Of a stretch of DNA of 64,000 nt, positions 19,345 to 28,352 are shown one piece after another (positions within the stretch are counted from its first letter, which is position 1; every line of letters starts with the position of its first letter). This DNA is from Solimonas sp036405815. Lineage in GTDB: Bacteria > Pseudomonadota > Gammaproteobacteria > Nevskiales > Nevskiaceae. Below the pieces are notes generated by a model, which was not told where the DNA came from, searched no databases, and saw only the letters and a program-made list of their open reading frames with translations. A program made the translations under genes and the position numbers. Where the stretch lies: positions 8,140 through 72,139 of the forward strand of contig DASWWX010000060.1 in assembly GCA_036405815.1 (NCBI GenBank). Reading direction: 5' to 3'.

Positions 19345-19730
19345 TGCACGCCGAACACGACCCCGAACTGAGTGTCGAACAGCGCCGCCAGGCGGCGACG
19401 CTGCGCCAGCAACTCGATGACAGCACGACGCAGCTCGACGCGGTCAGCGTCGCTCGTCTGGCCGCAGCCCGGCGCCGCGCGCTGGACGCCGCGCGACCGC
19501 GACGCGCGGCCGCGCCATGGTGGGCCGGCGTCGCCGTCGCCGCCTCATTGCTGGCCGCCCTGCTGCTGCGACCCGACGCCCCATCGACAACACCCGGCAT
19601 CGACGCCGAAGGCCTGGAATGGCTGGCGATGGTCGATGGCAATCCCGAGGCCTACGAGGATCTGGAGCTGTACGAAGCGCTGGCGCATGACCACACGGCC
19701 GATACGCAGACGCGGGAGCACAACTCGTGA
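19344..19730 (+). CDS. Small single-pass membrane protein, DUF3619-like, candidate anti-sigma
   Basis: 128 residues: a cytoplasmic N-terminus rich in Gln/Ala/Arg, one transmembrane helix (WWAGVAVAASLLAALLL, about residues 60-76), and an acidic C-terminal tail (LEWLAMVDGNPEAYEDLELYEAL). This N-in/C-out shape, coupled to an ECF sigma gene, fits an anti-sigma factor or a DUF3619-type protein. No zinc-binding ZAS motif is visible, so an anti-sigma role is inferred from context only. It overlaps both neighbours by a few bases. Confidence 0.7.
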   Translation: MHAEHDPELSVEQRRQAATLRQQLDDSTTQLDAVSVARLAAARRRALDAARPRRAAAPWWAGVAVAASLLAALLLRPDAPSTTPGIDAEGLEWLAMVDGNPEAYEDLELYEALAHDHTADTQTREHNS

Positions 19731-20359
19731 CGTGCGCCGACTGGCTGCGCAGCCGACTGCCGCGAGGCTTTCGCCTAGCGGGCGCCGCGCTGGCGCTGAT
19801 CCTGAGCATGGCGGCGCCGGCCTGGGCACAACCGCCGCACCCGGCGCGTGAAATTCCACGGGTCGAGTGGCAGCAGCTCACGCCGGAGCAGCAGCGCGTG
19901 CTGGCCGATACTCAGGCGCGCTGGTCGCAACTCGAGGGCGACCAACAGCGGCGCCTGCTGCGCGCCGCCGACCGCTGGGCCGACATGAGCGAACCGGAGC
20001 GCGAGAAGATGCGTACGCGTTTCCAGGAGTGGCAGACGCTATCCCCGGAAGAACGCAAGGCCCTGCGCGAACGCGCGCACCGCTTCCACAAGCTGCCGCC
20101 GGAGGATCGCGAACGTCTGCGTGCCTTCCGCAAGGACGTCGCCGCCCTGCCCGAGGCGACCCGCAGCGCCTTCCGCGACTGCATGCGCAAACGCCGCCGC
20201 GATCAGGTACTGGACTGCGGCGAGCTGCTACCCGAACCGTTGCGCGCACGCTACGCGCAGTTGCCGGCGCCGCCGCCGGGGCCGCCGCGCGAACCGGCAC
20301 CCGATGCTCGAATCCCGCCCCCGCCCCCGCCCCCGCCGACGCCGCCGCCAGTGCCGTAG
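19727..20359 (+). CDS. DUF3106 domain exported protein
   Basis: 210-residue exported protein with a signal peptide ending AWA (about residue 35). It has repeated L-x-P-E-x(2-3)-R/Q helical segments (LTPEQQRVL, MSEPEREKM, LSPEERKAL, LPPEDRERL) characteristic of DUF3106, and ends in a proline tract (about 20324-20356). The GTG start overlaps the preceding stop (GTGA). The repeats resemble envelope-stress sensor proteins such as the CpxP/Spy group in being Gln/Arg-rich helical and periplasmic, so a sensing role for the sigma factor is possible but unproven. Confidence 0.85.
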   Translation: MTCADWLRSRLPRGFRLAGAALALILSMAAPAWAQPPHPAREIPRVEWQQLTPEQQRVLADTQARWSQLEGDQQRRLLRAADRWADMSEPEREKMRTRFQEWQTLSPEERKALRERAHRFHKLPPEDRERLRAFRKDVAALPEATRSAFRDCMRKRRRDQVLDCGELLPEPLRARYAQLPAPPPGPPREPAPDARIPPPPPPPPTPPPVP

Positions 20360-20492
20360 CGTCGCCCCACGCCGCCCCCTATGATGGCTGCACAACTGCC
20401 GTCCGGCTGACAGCCGCAGCACCGGACCGGCGAGCGACGACACCGCGTTGCGCGGTGTGCCGTCGACTCACGATCGCAGCGGGGAGCGGGCC

Positions 20493-21230
20493 ATGTCGGA
20501 ACTGGGCAGGCATATCCTGCAGCACCGGCGCGTCGAGGACGCGTCCGGTCAGGTCTACGAACTGAACGCCGAAACCGGCCTCAGTCAATGTCAGTTCATC
20601 GCCGATCTGCTACGCGCCGCCCAGGCGCGACGGTATCTGGAGATCGGCCTGGCCTACGGCCTCTCCGCACTGTTCGCAGCCGAAGTCCTGGCACAGCAGC
20701 CGGAGGCGCGCCTGATCGCCATCGACCCGTTCCAGAGGCAGTGGTATCGCGGCGTGGCGCTGACCAATCTCGAACGCGAGGGGCGCAGCCACTTCGTGGA
20801 GTTCCACGAGGACTATTCGTTCAACGTCTTGCCGCAGCTGCTGCAGCGTGGCGAGACGCTGGACGCCGCCTACATCGACTCCACCAAGGTGTTCGACTAC
20901 CTGCTGGTCGACGCGTTCTACCTGAGTCGCCTGCTGCGTGTCGGCGGCCTGCTGATCCTCGACGATTGCAGCCTGCCGTCCATCCAGCGGCTGGCGCGCT
21001 ACCTCGCGCGATGGCCGCATCTGCGCGTGCATTCCACGCACGGCGAATACCGGACCGGCATCGCGAGACGCCTGGCCGCGCACGCCGCCGCGCTGATACC
21101 GAAAGCCGCGCGCTTGTTTGCCGACGATGTCGTCACACCGTCGGACCGACTCGGTACCCAGGCCAACTGCGTGGTCTTCGAGAAGGTCGCCGAAGACGCG
21201 AGGCCGTATAACTGGAGCGCGCCGCTCTAA
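20493..21230 (+). CDS. Class I SAM-dependent methyltransferase (Methyltransf_24 type)
   Basis: 245-residue soluble enzyme with the Rossmann SAM-binding motif YLEIGLAYGLSALFAA, an acidic strand end (LIAIDPFQ) for the ribose, and DAAYIDSTKVFDYLLVDAFYLSRLLRVGGLLILDDC, the AdoMet-MTase motif IV to VI region. The substrate is not evident. The ATG at 20493 is preceded by GGGGAGCGG, a good ribosome-binding site, and is chosen over 20448. Confidence 0.85.
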   Translation: MSELGRHILQHRRVEDASGQVYELNAETGLSQCQFIADLLRAAQARRYLEIGLAYGLSALFAAEVLAQQPEARLIAIDPFQRQWYRGVALTNLEREGRSHFVEFHEDYSFNVLPQLLQRGETLDAAYIDSTKVFDYLLVDAFYLSRLLRVGGLLILDDCSLPSIQRLARYLARWPHLRVHSTHGEYRTGIARRLAAHAAALIPKAARLFADDVVTPSDRLGTQANCVVFEKVAEDARPYNWSAPL

Positions 21231-21243
21231 CAGCGGGCAGGCA

Positions 21244-22482
21244 TCAGAGCTTCACCGCGAACAGCGCCTTGGTGCGCCGCCAGGTATCCGCCGCCACCAT
21301 CAGCGTCACCGCGCCGCCGAAGATGACCGACGGCACCGTGCCCATGACACGCGCGGCCAGACCGGATTCGAAGGCGCCGATCTCGTTGGAGGTGGAGATG
21401 AAGATGCTGTTGACCGACTGCACCCGCCCGCGCAGATGATCCGGCGGCATCACCTGCAGAATCGTATTGCGCACGACGACGCTGATGCTGTCGAAGGCGC
21501 CGGTCAGGAATAGCGCCGCCGCCGACAACCAGAGATGGGTCGAGACCGCGAACACCAGCGTCGCAACGCCGAAGCCGATCACCGCCAGCAGCATGTTGCG
21601 CCAGGCGTGATGGAGCGGCGGCCACCAGGCGCAGGCCAGGATCGTCAGCATTGCACCGATCGCCGGTGCCGCACGCAGGATGCCGAGGCCTTCGGGGCCG
21701 ACATGGAGAATGTCCGCCGCGAACACCGGCAGGATCGCCACCACACCGCCGAACAGCACCGTCAGCATGTCGAGCAACAGCGCGTAAAAGATGATCGGCG
21801 TGCCGCGCACGTAACGCAGACCTTCGCGCAGGCTGGTCCAGATGTCCTCCTGCGGTCCGTCGGCCAGCACGACTGGTCGCGGCCGCACGAACAGCAGCAT
21901 GCCCTGCGTGCCCAGCAGCAAGCCGATGACGACGGTCAGCGTGCCGGCCAGGCCCAGGCCCGCGTAGATCAGGCCGCCAGCCATGGGCCCGAGAATCGCG
22001 CCGGCCTGCCAGAACGTGCTGCTCCAGGTGGCGCCGTTGCCGTAGATCTCACGCGGGATCAGGAACGCGCGCAGCGAGGACATGGCCGGCGCATAGAACC
22101 CGCGCGCCAGGCCCAGTAGGGCAATCATCGCGTAGACCGTGACCAGCCAGGCGGTCTGCGAGAGCTGCTCGCGCAGCGGCGTCCACGACACCAGCGCCAG
22201 CACCGCGGATCCGAGCAGCATCACGGCAATGGCGATACGCAGGATGCGGCGCTTTTCGTGACGGTCAGCAACGTGGCCACCGAACAGCGCCAGCGAAATG
22301 AACGGGATCGCCTCGGCCAGGCCAATCAGGCCCAGCGACAGCGGATCACGCGTCACCAGGTAGATCTCATACGCCAGCGCGACCTGCTGGATCTGCATCG
22401 CCAGCGTCAGCAGGAACGCGCCGCCGATCAGGCTGACGAACTCCGGGTACCGCAGCGCGGCGTAGGGATCGTGCTTGCTCAT
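21244..22482 (-). CDS. MFS exporter (EntS-like, MFS_3)
   Basis: 412-residue inner-membrane transporter with about 12 helices. It starts in the EntS/MFS_3 manner (YPEFVSLIGGAFLLTLAMQIQQVALAYEIYLVT) and has the MFS loop 2-3 motif in GGHVADRHEKRRIL. Members export siderophores or small drugs; nothing nearby identifies the substrate. The upstream gene prfC ends 22 bases before this start on the same strand. Confidence 0.88.
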   Translation of the reverse strand: MSKHDPYAALRYPEFVSLIGGAFLLTLAMQIQQVALAYEIYLVTRDPLSLGLIGLAEAIPFISLALFGGHVADRHEKRRILRIAIAVMLLGSAVLALVSWTPLREQLSQTAWLVTVYAMIALLGLARGFYAPAMSSLRAFLIPREIYGNGATWSSTFWQAGAILGPMAGGLIYAGLGLAGTLTVVIGLLLGTQGMLLFVRPRPVVLADGPQEDIWTSLREGLRYVRGTPIIFYALLLDMLTVLFGGVVAILPVFAADILHVGPEGLGILRAAPAIGAMLTILACAWWPPLHHAWRNMLLAVIGFGVATLVFAVSTHLWLSAAALFLTGAFDSISVVVRNTILQVMPPDHLRGRVQSVNSIFISTSNEIGAFESGLAARVMGTVPSVIFGGAVTLMVAADTWRRTKALFAVKL

Positions 22483-22504
22483 CGACGGCGAGCGCCGGCC
22501 GACC

Positions 22505-24100
<1,596 letters not shown>

Positions 24101-24198
24101 GGGGGTCTCCGGAAGGCGCGCATTTTAGGGCCTGCGCCCCCACTTGGCACGCTGCGCCGATCCTCGCTCGACTGAGCCGTATCGTTAACGCGGTGATC

Positions 24199-25356
24199 TC
24201 AACGCCAGGGCAGCGACATGCGCCACTGCACCGATTCGTCCTCGAAGGCCGCCGACGCGCCAGTGGCGCTGCGCTGCCAGCGGTAGGACAGCGCCATGGT
24301 CGGCGCATACCCCGGCCAGCGCAGCGCCGCCCAGCGCGACATGTCCAGACTCAGCGCCAGATCGTCGGTCGGCGCCGCCACGCCCGGCACGAACCAGTAG
24401 CGATCGCCGTTCTGCCACTGCGCGCTAAGCGCCATCAAACCCAGATCGCGGCGCAGACTGGCGTCGGTGGCCCACTGTTCGCTGGTGGCGGGTGCCGCCG
24501 GCGCAGTGACGGTGCGCCAGGCCACGCCGGCACGCGCCGACCAGGCCCCGATGCGACGTTCATGATCCAGACCCAATTCATAGGCCGGCGGCGTCGCAGC
24601 CGCCGTTGCCTGGGGCTGCGGCTCGGCATCCACGCTGAGCACGCGTAGCGTCGCCTGGCTGTCGGGCTCCTTCCAGCGCAAGCCTGCCGACCAGGTCCGC
24701 GCCGTGGCGGACGGCGATTCCAGCGCCAGCGCCGTCACCGCGCACTGCCGCCCGCCGAGCTGAAGCGCCAGCATCGGCGTCGCCAGCGGCACGTCGAGGC
24801 GACCGCGCACGCCGCAGTCGAGCGCGTTGCGCGCGTCCCACGGCAGTGCCTCGGCATCCCACTGCAACTGCAGGCTGGCCAGCGTGCTGGCCCAGCGCAG
24901 ATCCACGCCCTGCCGCTGGCTCTGCACCACGTTCTGGCGCAGCCACAGATCCTCCTGCTCATACCGCAAGCCGACCAACAGCGGCGCGCCGGCCAGCGCC
25001 GGCAGCTTCAGTTCCGCCTGCTGGCCAATGCGTTGGCGGCCCAGGCTCTGCGGTACCGCCCAGGCGTGCCAGCGCTGCGCATCGACCGGCGAGAGCAGTT
25101 CGCCGGCGCGCAAGGCGTAGTCCGATTTCAGTTGCAGGCGCGAATCGATCGCGTGGAACGACACTTCGCTCGCGAACAGCGGCTTTTCGGCAGACGTCAC
25201 CAGCGGCGCAGCACCCTCGACACGAACCGCGAGTTGCGTATCCACTGCGCCACCCGCCGCATTCGGTCGCGGCGCGACGGGCTGCTGCGCGCACGCCGCC
25301 AGCAGCAGCGGCAGCAGGCACGAGGCCGGTCGAAGGGGGAGGCGGCGTCGATCCAC
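24199..25356 (-). CDS. Unrecognised lipoprotein with beta-barrel-like repeats
   Basis: 385 residues with a lipoprotein signal (PLLLAACAQQ). The body alternates hydrophobic and polar residues with many Trp/Leu/Arg strands (LRWASTLASLQLQWDAEALPW, LSLDMSRWAALRWPGYAPTMALSYRW) and ends in ...VQWRMSLPWR. This resembles an outer-membrane beta-barrel or a surface-attached beta-rich protein, although a lipobox and a barrel together are unusual. I do not recognise the family. It stands alone between prfC and the hvf operon, on the same strand as both. Confidence 0.6.
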   Translation of the reverse strand: MDRRRLPLRPASCLLPLLLAACAQQPVAPRPNAAGGAVDTQLAVRVEGAAPLVTSAEKPLFASEVSFHAIDSRLQLKSDYALRAGELLSPVDAQRWHAWAVPQSLGRQRIGQQAELKLPALAGAPLLVGLRYEQEDLWLRQNVVQSQRQGVDLRWASTLASLQLQWDAEALPWDARNALDCGVRGRLDVPLATPMLALQLGGRQCAVTALALESPSATARTWSAGLRWKEPDSQATLRVLSVDAEPQPQATAAATPPAYELGLDHERRIGAWSARAGVAWRTVTAPAAPATSEQWATDASLRRDLGLMALSAQWQNGDRYWFVPGVAAPTDDLALSLDMSRWAALRWPGYAPTMALSYRWQRSATGASAAFEDESVQWRMSLPWR

Positions 25357-25433
25357 GGTGATTGATGGCGCGGCGGCGACCGCCAGCGCATGGCACGAAT
25401 GTCAGAGTGTGACCGCAAGCGTAGCGCGCAGGT

Positions 25434-26276
25434 TCAGCGCCGCGTGCCGAGCACGATATCCCTGTCTCGCAACTGACCGAACATCGCCGCGCCGCCGGCC
25501 ACCACCTGCTCCGGCTGCGGGTGCTGCATTTCGTCGGCGATCCGCAGCAGCAAGGCGCGGCCACCGGCATCAGGCTCGACCTCGATCAACTCCATCAGCC
25601 GCGCCACCACCGCATTGATCTCCAGAAAGCGCACCTGATCGTGACGATCGCGGTTGACGATCAGATAGGTCGGCTCCGCCGCGGGCTGCTGCGGCTGGAA
25701 GTCGGGGCCGATGCGATGCACCGGGTAGGCATAGGACAGGGTCCATGCCAGCGGCGACAGATACGGCGGGTCGCGCATCCAGTCGCCATTGGGATCGAGC
25801 CGCGAACTGGCGTCCGCAGGTCCCGCGGCCGAGGCGGCATCGAGCGGCAACGCGGCGCTGTCCAGCGCCGGCATGAGCGTCAACGGCGACACCGACAGCG
25901 CCAGTTCCACCCACTCGTAATGCGCCAGTTCCAGCAGGAACGGCGGGTCATCCGGCAGCGGCTCGTACGCGGAGTCCAGAAACTGCAGGAACTCCTCGGG
26001 CACGCGATGGAACTGCGGCGCATGACAGACGTGGCGCGCATAGAACGCGCGAACGCGCGCGTGCCAGCGCGCGTCGTCCGACAACTTGCGCAACACCGGA
26101 AATGCCGAGGCCAGGCAACTCTCGACGTTGTTATAGAAGAGCTCGCGATAAATCTGCAGCCGGCGGTCCTCGATGCCGGCCGGTGCAGCCGCGCGCTGCG
26201 GATCGCGAATGTGCGCGCTCAACGCATACTGCAACTGCTGGAAACGCGGACGCGTGGCCGGCTCAGCCATGGACAA
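25434..26276 (-). CDS. hvfC: HvfC/BufC-type RiPP maturation protein (DUF2063)
   Basis: 280-residue partner of the multinuclear iron enzyme HvfB. The N-terminal DUF2063 domain is recognisable from FQQLQYALSAHIRDP, IYRELFYNNVESCLASAFPVLRKL and HVCHAPQFHRVPEEFLQFLD. A second domain holds YLIVNRD...VRFLEINAVVARLMELI, resembling the C-terminal half of HvfC proteins. In described systems this protein forms a complex with the MNIO enzyme and recognises the precursor peptide. The start overlaps the end of hvfB by 14 bases, consistent with coupled, stoichiometric synthesis. Confidence 0.9.
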   Translation of the reverse strand: MSMAEPATRPRFQQLQYALSAHIRDPQRAAAPAGIEDRRLQIYRELFYNNVESCLASAFPVLRKLSDDARWHARVRAFYARHVCHAPQFHRVPEEFLQFLDSAYEPLPDDPPFLLELAHYEWVELALSVSPLTLMPALDSAALPLDAASAAGPADASSRLDPNGDWMRDPPYLSPLAWTLSYAYPVHRIGPDFQPQQPAAEPTYLIVNRDRHDQVRFLEINAVVARLMELIEVEPDAGGRALLLRIADEMQHPQPEQVVAGGAAMFGQLRDRDIVLGTRR

Positions 26277-27111
26277 CCCGCGGCACGGCCGCAGCTTGCA
26301 GGCGGCGAACCGTCTCGACCTCGGCCAGCAGTTCCGACAATGGCGGCATGTTGAAATCGCGTTCGATCAGCGTGGGTTTCACGCCGAAATGCGCATAGGT
26401 CTGCGCCAGCAACGCCCAGACCGGATCGATGACCGCCGAGCCGTGCGTATCGACACGCAAATCCTCCGCCTCGACGTAATGCCCGGCCACATGGATGTAA
26501 CGGATACGCGCACCCGGCAACCGCGCCAGAAACGCCTCCGCGTCGTACCGATGGTTGATCGCGTTGACGTAAAGGTTGTTGACGTCCAGCAGCAGATCGC
26601 AGTCCGCGCGCTCGATCACCGCGTTGATGAATTCCAGCTCGCTCAGGTCGGTGGCCAGCGGCGCGTAGTAGCTCGCATTCTCCAGCGCGATGCGCCGGCC
26701 CAGCAGGTCCTGCACGCGACGCACGCGAGCGGCCACATACTCCACCGCCTCTTCGGTAAACGGAATCGGCATCAAGTCGTACAGATGCCCGTCGTCACCG
26801 CAAAACGTCAGATGCTCGGTGTAGTCCCGAATGCCGTGCGCATCCAGAAACACACCGACCTCGCGCACGAAATCCTCGTCCAGCGGCGCCGGCCCGCCGA
26901 TCGACAGCGACAGGCCGTGTGTCACGAACGCGTAGCGCTCGGTCAACGCGCGGAACTGGCGGCCAAGCCGCCCGCCAATGCGCATCCAGTTCTCCGGCGC
27001 CACTTCGAGAAAGCCCAGCGTCGCCGGCACGTGCTCGTCCAACGGCGCCAACAACTCGCGGCGCAGGCCAAGGCCTGCGCCGCGCACATCGGGGTGGAGC
27101 GTAGAGGTCAT
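26263..27111 (-). CDS. hvfB: HvfB/BufB-type multinuclear iron oxidative enzyme (DUF692, MNIO)
   Basis: Predicted MNIO peptide maturase (TIM barrel, DUF692) that oxidatively modifies cysteines of the HvfA peptide. Expected metal-site residues are visible: Glu and Asn in LEVAPENW, His in FVTHGLSLSIGG, His in YTEHLTF, Glu/Asn in IALENASYY, Asp/Asn in LLLDVNNLYVN, His in IHVAGHYVEAEDLRVDTHG, and Glu/Asp in LIERDFN. The start MTSTLHPDVRGAGLGLRRE (27111) fits family length (282 aa); the frame extends upstream to 27204 without support. Established knowledge for the HvfB family is conversion of EGKCG cysteines to oxazolone-thioamide units that bind copper; activity here is inferred. Confidence 0.93.
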   Translation of the reverse strand: MTSTLHPDVRGAGLGLRRELLAPLDEHVPATLGFLEVAPENWMRIGGRLGRQFRALTERYAFVTHGLSLSIGGPAPLDEDFVREVGVFLDAHGIRDYTEHLTFCGDDGHLYDLMPIPFTEEAVEYVAARVRRVQDLLGRRIALENASYYAPLATDLSELEFINAVIERADCDLLLDVNNLYVNAINHRYDAEAFLARLPGARIRYIHVAGHYVEAEDLRVDTHGSAVIDPVWALLAQTYAHFGVKPTLIERDFNMPPLSELLAEVETVRRLQAAAVPRVVHG

Positions 27112-27189
27112 GGCATTACGATACGGCACGGCCATCGCTGCCGGCATCGATGACGCCGCCGGCCCAGCCCCGCCATGGTCGACACGGCG

Positions 27190-27222
27190 AAACGCATCGG
27201 GCACCCGCAGGCGCCCGATGCG
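27190..27222 (-). terminator. Perfect 10-bp hairpin between hvfA and hvfB (partial terminator)
   Basis: GCCCGATGCG (27213-27222) and CGCATCGGGC (27193-27202) form a perfect ten-base stem with a ten-base loop. On the minus strand it starts 10 bases after the hvfA stop and is followed by TTT (27190-27192). The short T-run suggests a leaky terminator or an RNA-stabilising 3' hairpin that would let the peptide gene be expressed above its maturase. Confidence 0.65.
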
Positions 27223-27231
27223 GGCCGCCGC

Positions 27232-27540
27232 TTACTTGCCCTTCTTCTCGCCGCACTTGCCTTCGCCGCACTTGGCGTCGGCCTTCTTCTCGCCACACTT
27301 GTGTTCGGCCTTCTTGTCGGCGCCCTTGTCGTCGGCCTTCTTGTCGCCGCCGCACTTGCCTTCGCCGCACTTGCCTTCACCACACTTCTGCTCGCCTGCC
27401 TTGTGGGTATCGGCGGCGGCCACCATGTAGCCGGCGCCCAGGTCATTGGCCTGGAATACCGACGCCTGTGCCGCGACGCCGGTCAGCGCGAACGCGGTAC
27501 CAAGGGCCAACGCCAGCGGTTTGTTCTTGAGCTTGATCAT
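27232..27540 (-). CDS. hvfA: HvfA-type precursor peptide with EGKCG repeats
   Basis: Predicted precursor of a cysteine-modified copper-binding RiPP. The 102-residue product has a signal peptide (MIKLKNKPLALALGTAFALTGVAAQA, cut before SVFQ), a short spacer (ANDLGAGYMVAA), and a Lys/Gly/Cys/Glu/Asp-rich tail with six KCG units, three of them in exact EGKCG context (EQKCG, EGKCG, EGKCG, then EHKCG, DAKCG, EGKCG). All cysteines lie in these units. The ribosome-binding site AGGAG is 8 bases from the second ATG (27540) but only 2 bases from the first (27546), so the second is chosen. Two hairpins flank the gene. In this family HvfB/HvfC convert EGKCG cysteines into Cu(I)-binding oxazolone-thioamides in the periplasm. 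Confidence 0.93.
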   Translation of the reverse strand: MIKLKNKPLALALGTAFALTGVAAQASVFQANDLGAGYMVAAADTHKAGEQKCGEGKCGEGKCGGDKKADDKGADKKAEHKCGEKKADAKCGEGKCGEKKGK

Positions 27541-27563
27541 CGACATCTCTCCTGGGGTGATAA

Positions 27564-27581
27564 CTCCGCCTCTCGGCGGAG
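27564..27581 (-). repeat. 7-bp hairpin in the hvfX-hvfA spacer
   Basis: CTCCGCC (27564-27570) and GGCGGAG (27575-27581) are perfect inverted repeats around TCTC. Read on the minus strand the hairpin stands just upstream of the hvfA ribosome-binding site (AGGAG, about 27549-27553). It could protect a processed hvfA mRNA 5' end; it lacks a T-run, so a terminator role is unlikely. Confidence 0.5.
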
Positions 27582-27626
27582 ATGGGTTGAAACCATGTAC
27601 TGCAGCGCTTGTCGGCTGCTCTCACT

Positions 27627-28274
27627 TTACGCATTCGACGGGCTTTCGGACGCGGCGGGGAGGGCATCGCCCGCCATCCAGCGGCGGCGCAGCCAATGGT
27701 CGATCGACACATAGCGACCCGCCCCGACGAAGAACAGGGACAGCAGCATCACGAAGTAAGTTGCCGAGAACTCAATGCCGTTGTTGAGCATGACCAGCGA
27801 ACCGAACCGCGTCAGCTCCTCGTAGTCGCCATGCGCCTGCAGCAGCGCCTTGGCCTGCGCCAGTCGTTCGACGGCCGCCATCGTGCGCTCGGTCGCAAAC
27901 AGGCCCTGACCTTCCGCAATCGCCAGCCAGCCGGCATCGGCGTGCACCGCCACCATCGCGACCAGCATCGTCACCATCAGCGGCACACAGATCCAGCGCA
28001 CGCCCAGCCCCAGCACCAGCAGCACGGCGCCGACGGACTCGGCGGCGGCGGCCAGAAAGGCCATCAGCGCCGGCGCCGGCAAGCCCAAACCCCAGTCCGG
28101 ATCGCCGAACCAGGCGACGGTGTCCGGGAACGCGGCGAACTTGCGGGTGCCGGCCATCCAGAACACGGGGGCGAGATACAGGCGCATCGCCAGCGGCGCG
28201 AGGAAATCCACCGCCGTCGTGCGGTCCAGCAGATGTTGCAGCTTTCGCAGGTCAGGAACCAGATGAATCGGCAC
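27627..28274 (-). CDS. hvfX: HvfX-type DoxX-family membrane protein
   Basis: Membrane protein of the DoxX superfamily, 215 residues with about four helices (LAPLAMRLYLAPVFWMAGTRKF, LMAFLAAAAESVGAVLLVLGLG, ICVPLMVTMLVAMVAVHADAGW, YFVMLLSLFFVGAGRYVSID). In hvf loci this member is called HvfX and is thought to assist maturation or metal handling. It is first in the hvfXABC order, 86 bases upstream of hvfA. The start appears to be a GTG at 28274. Its 5' end is 78 bases from the divergent AraC-type gene. Confidence 0.88.
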   Translation of the reverse strand: MPIHLVPDLRKLQHLLDRTTAVDFLAPLAMRLYLAPVFWMAGTRKFAAFPDTVAWFGDPDWGLGLPAPALMAFLAAAAESVGAVLLVLGLGVRWICVPLMVTMLVAMVAVHADAGWLAIAEGQGLFATERTMAAVERLAQAKALLQAHGDYEELTRFGSLVMLNNGIEFSATYFVMLLSLFFVGAGRYVSIDHWLRRRWMAGDALPAASESPSNA

Positions 28275-28352
28275 GGCGGCATTCCGGTTGATCGATGGCC
28301 GCTATGCTAGGCGCGCAGCTCGACCGGGACTGCGACCCGGATACCGGACGTT

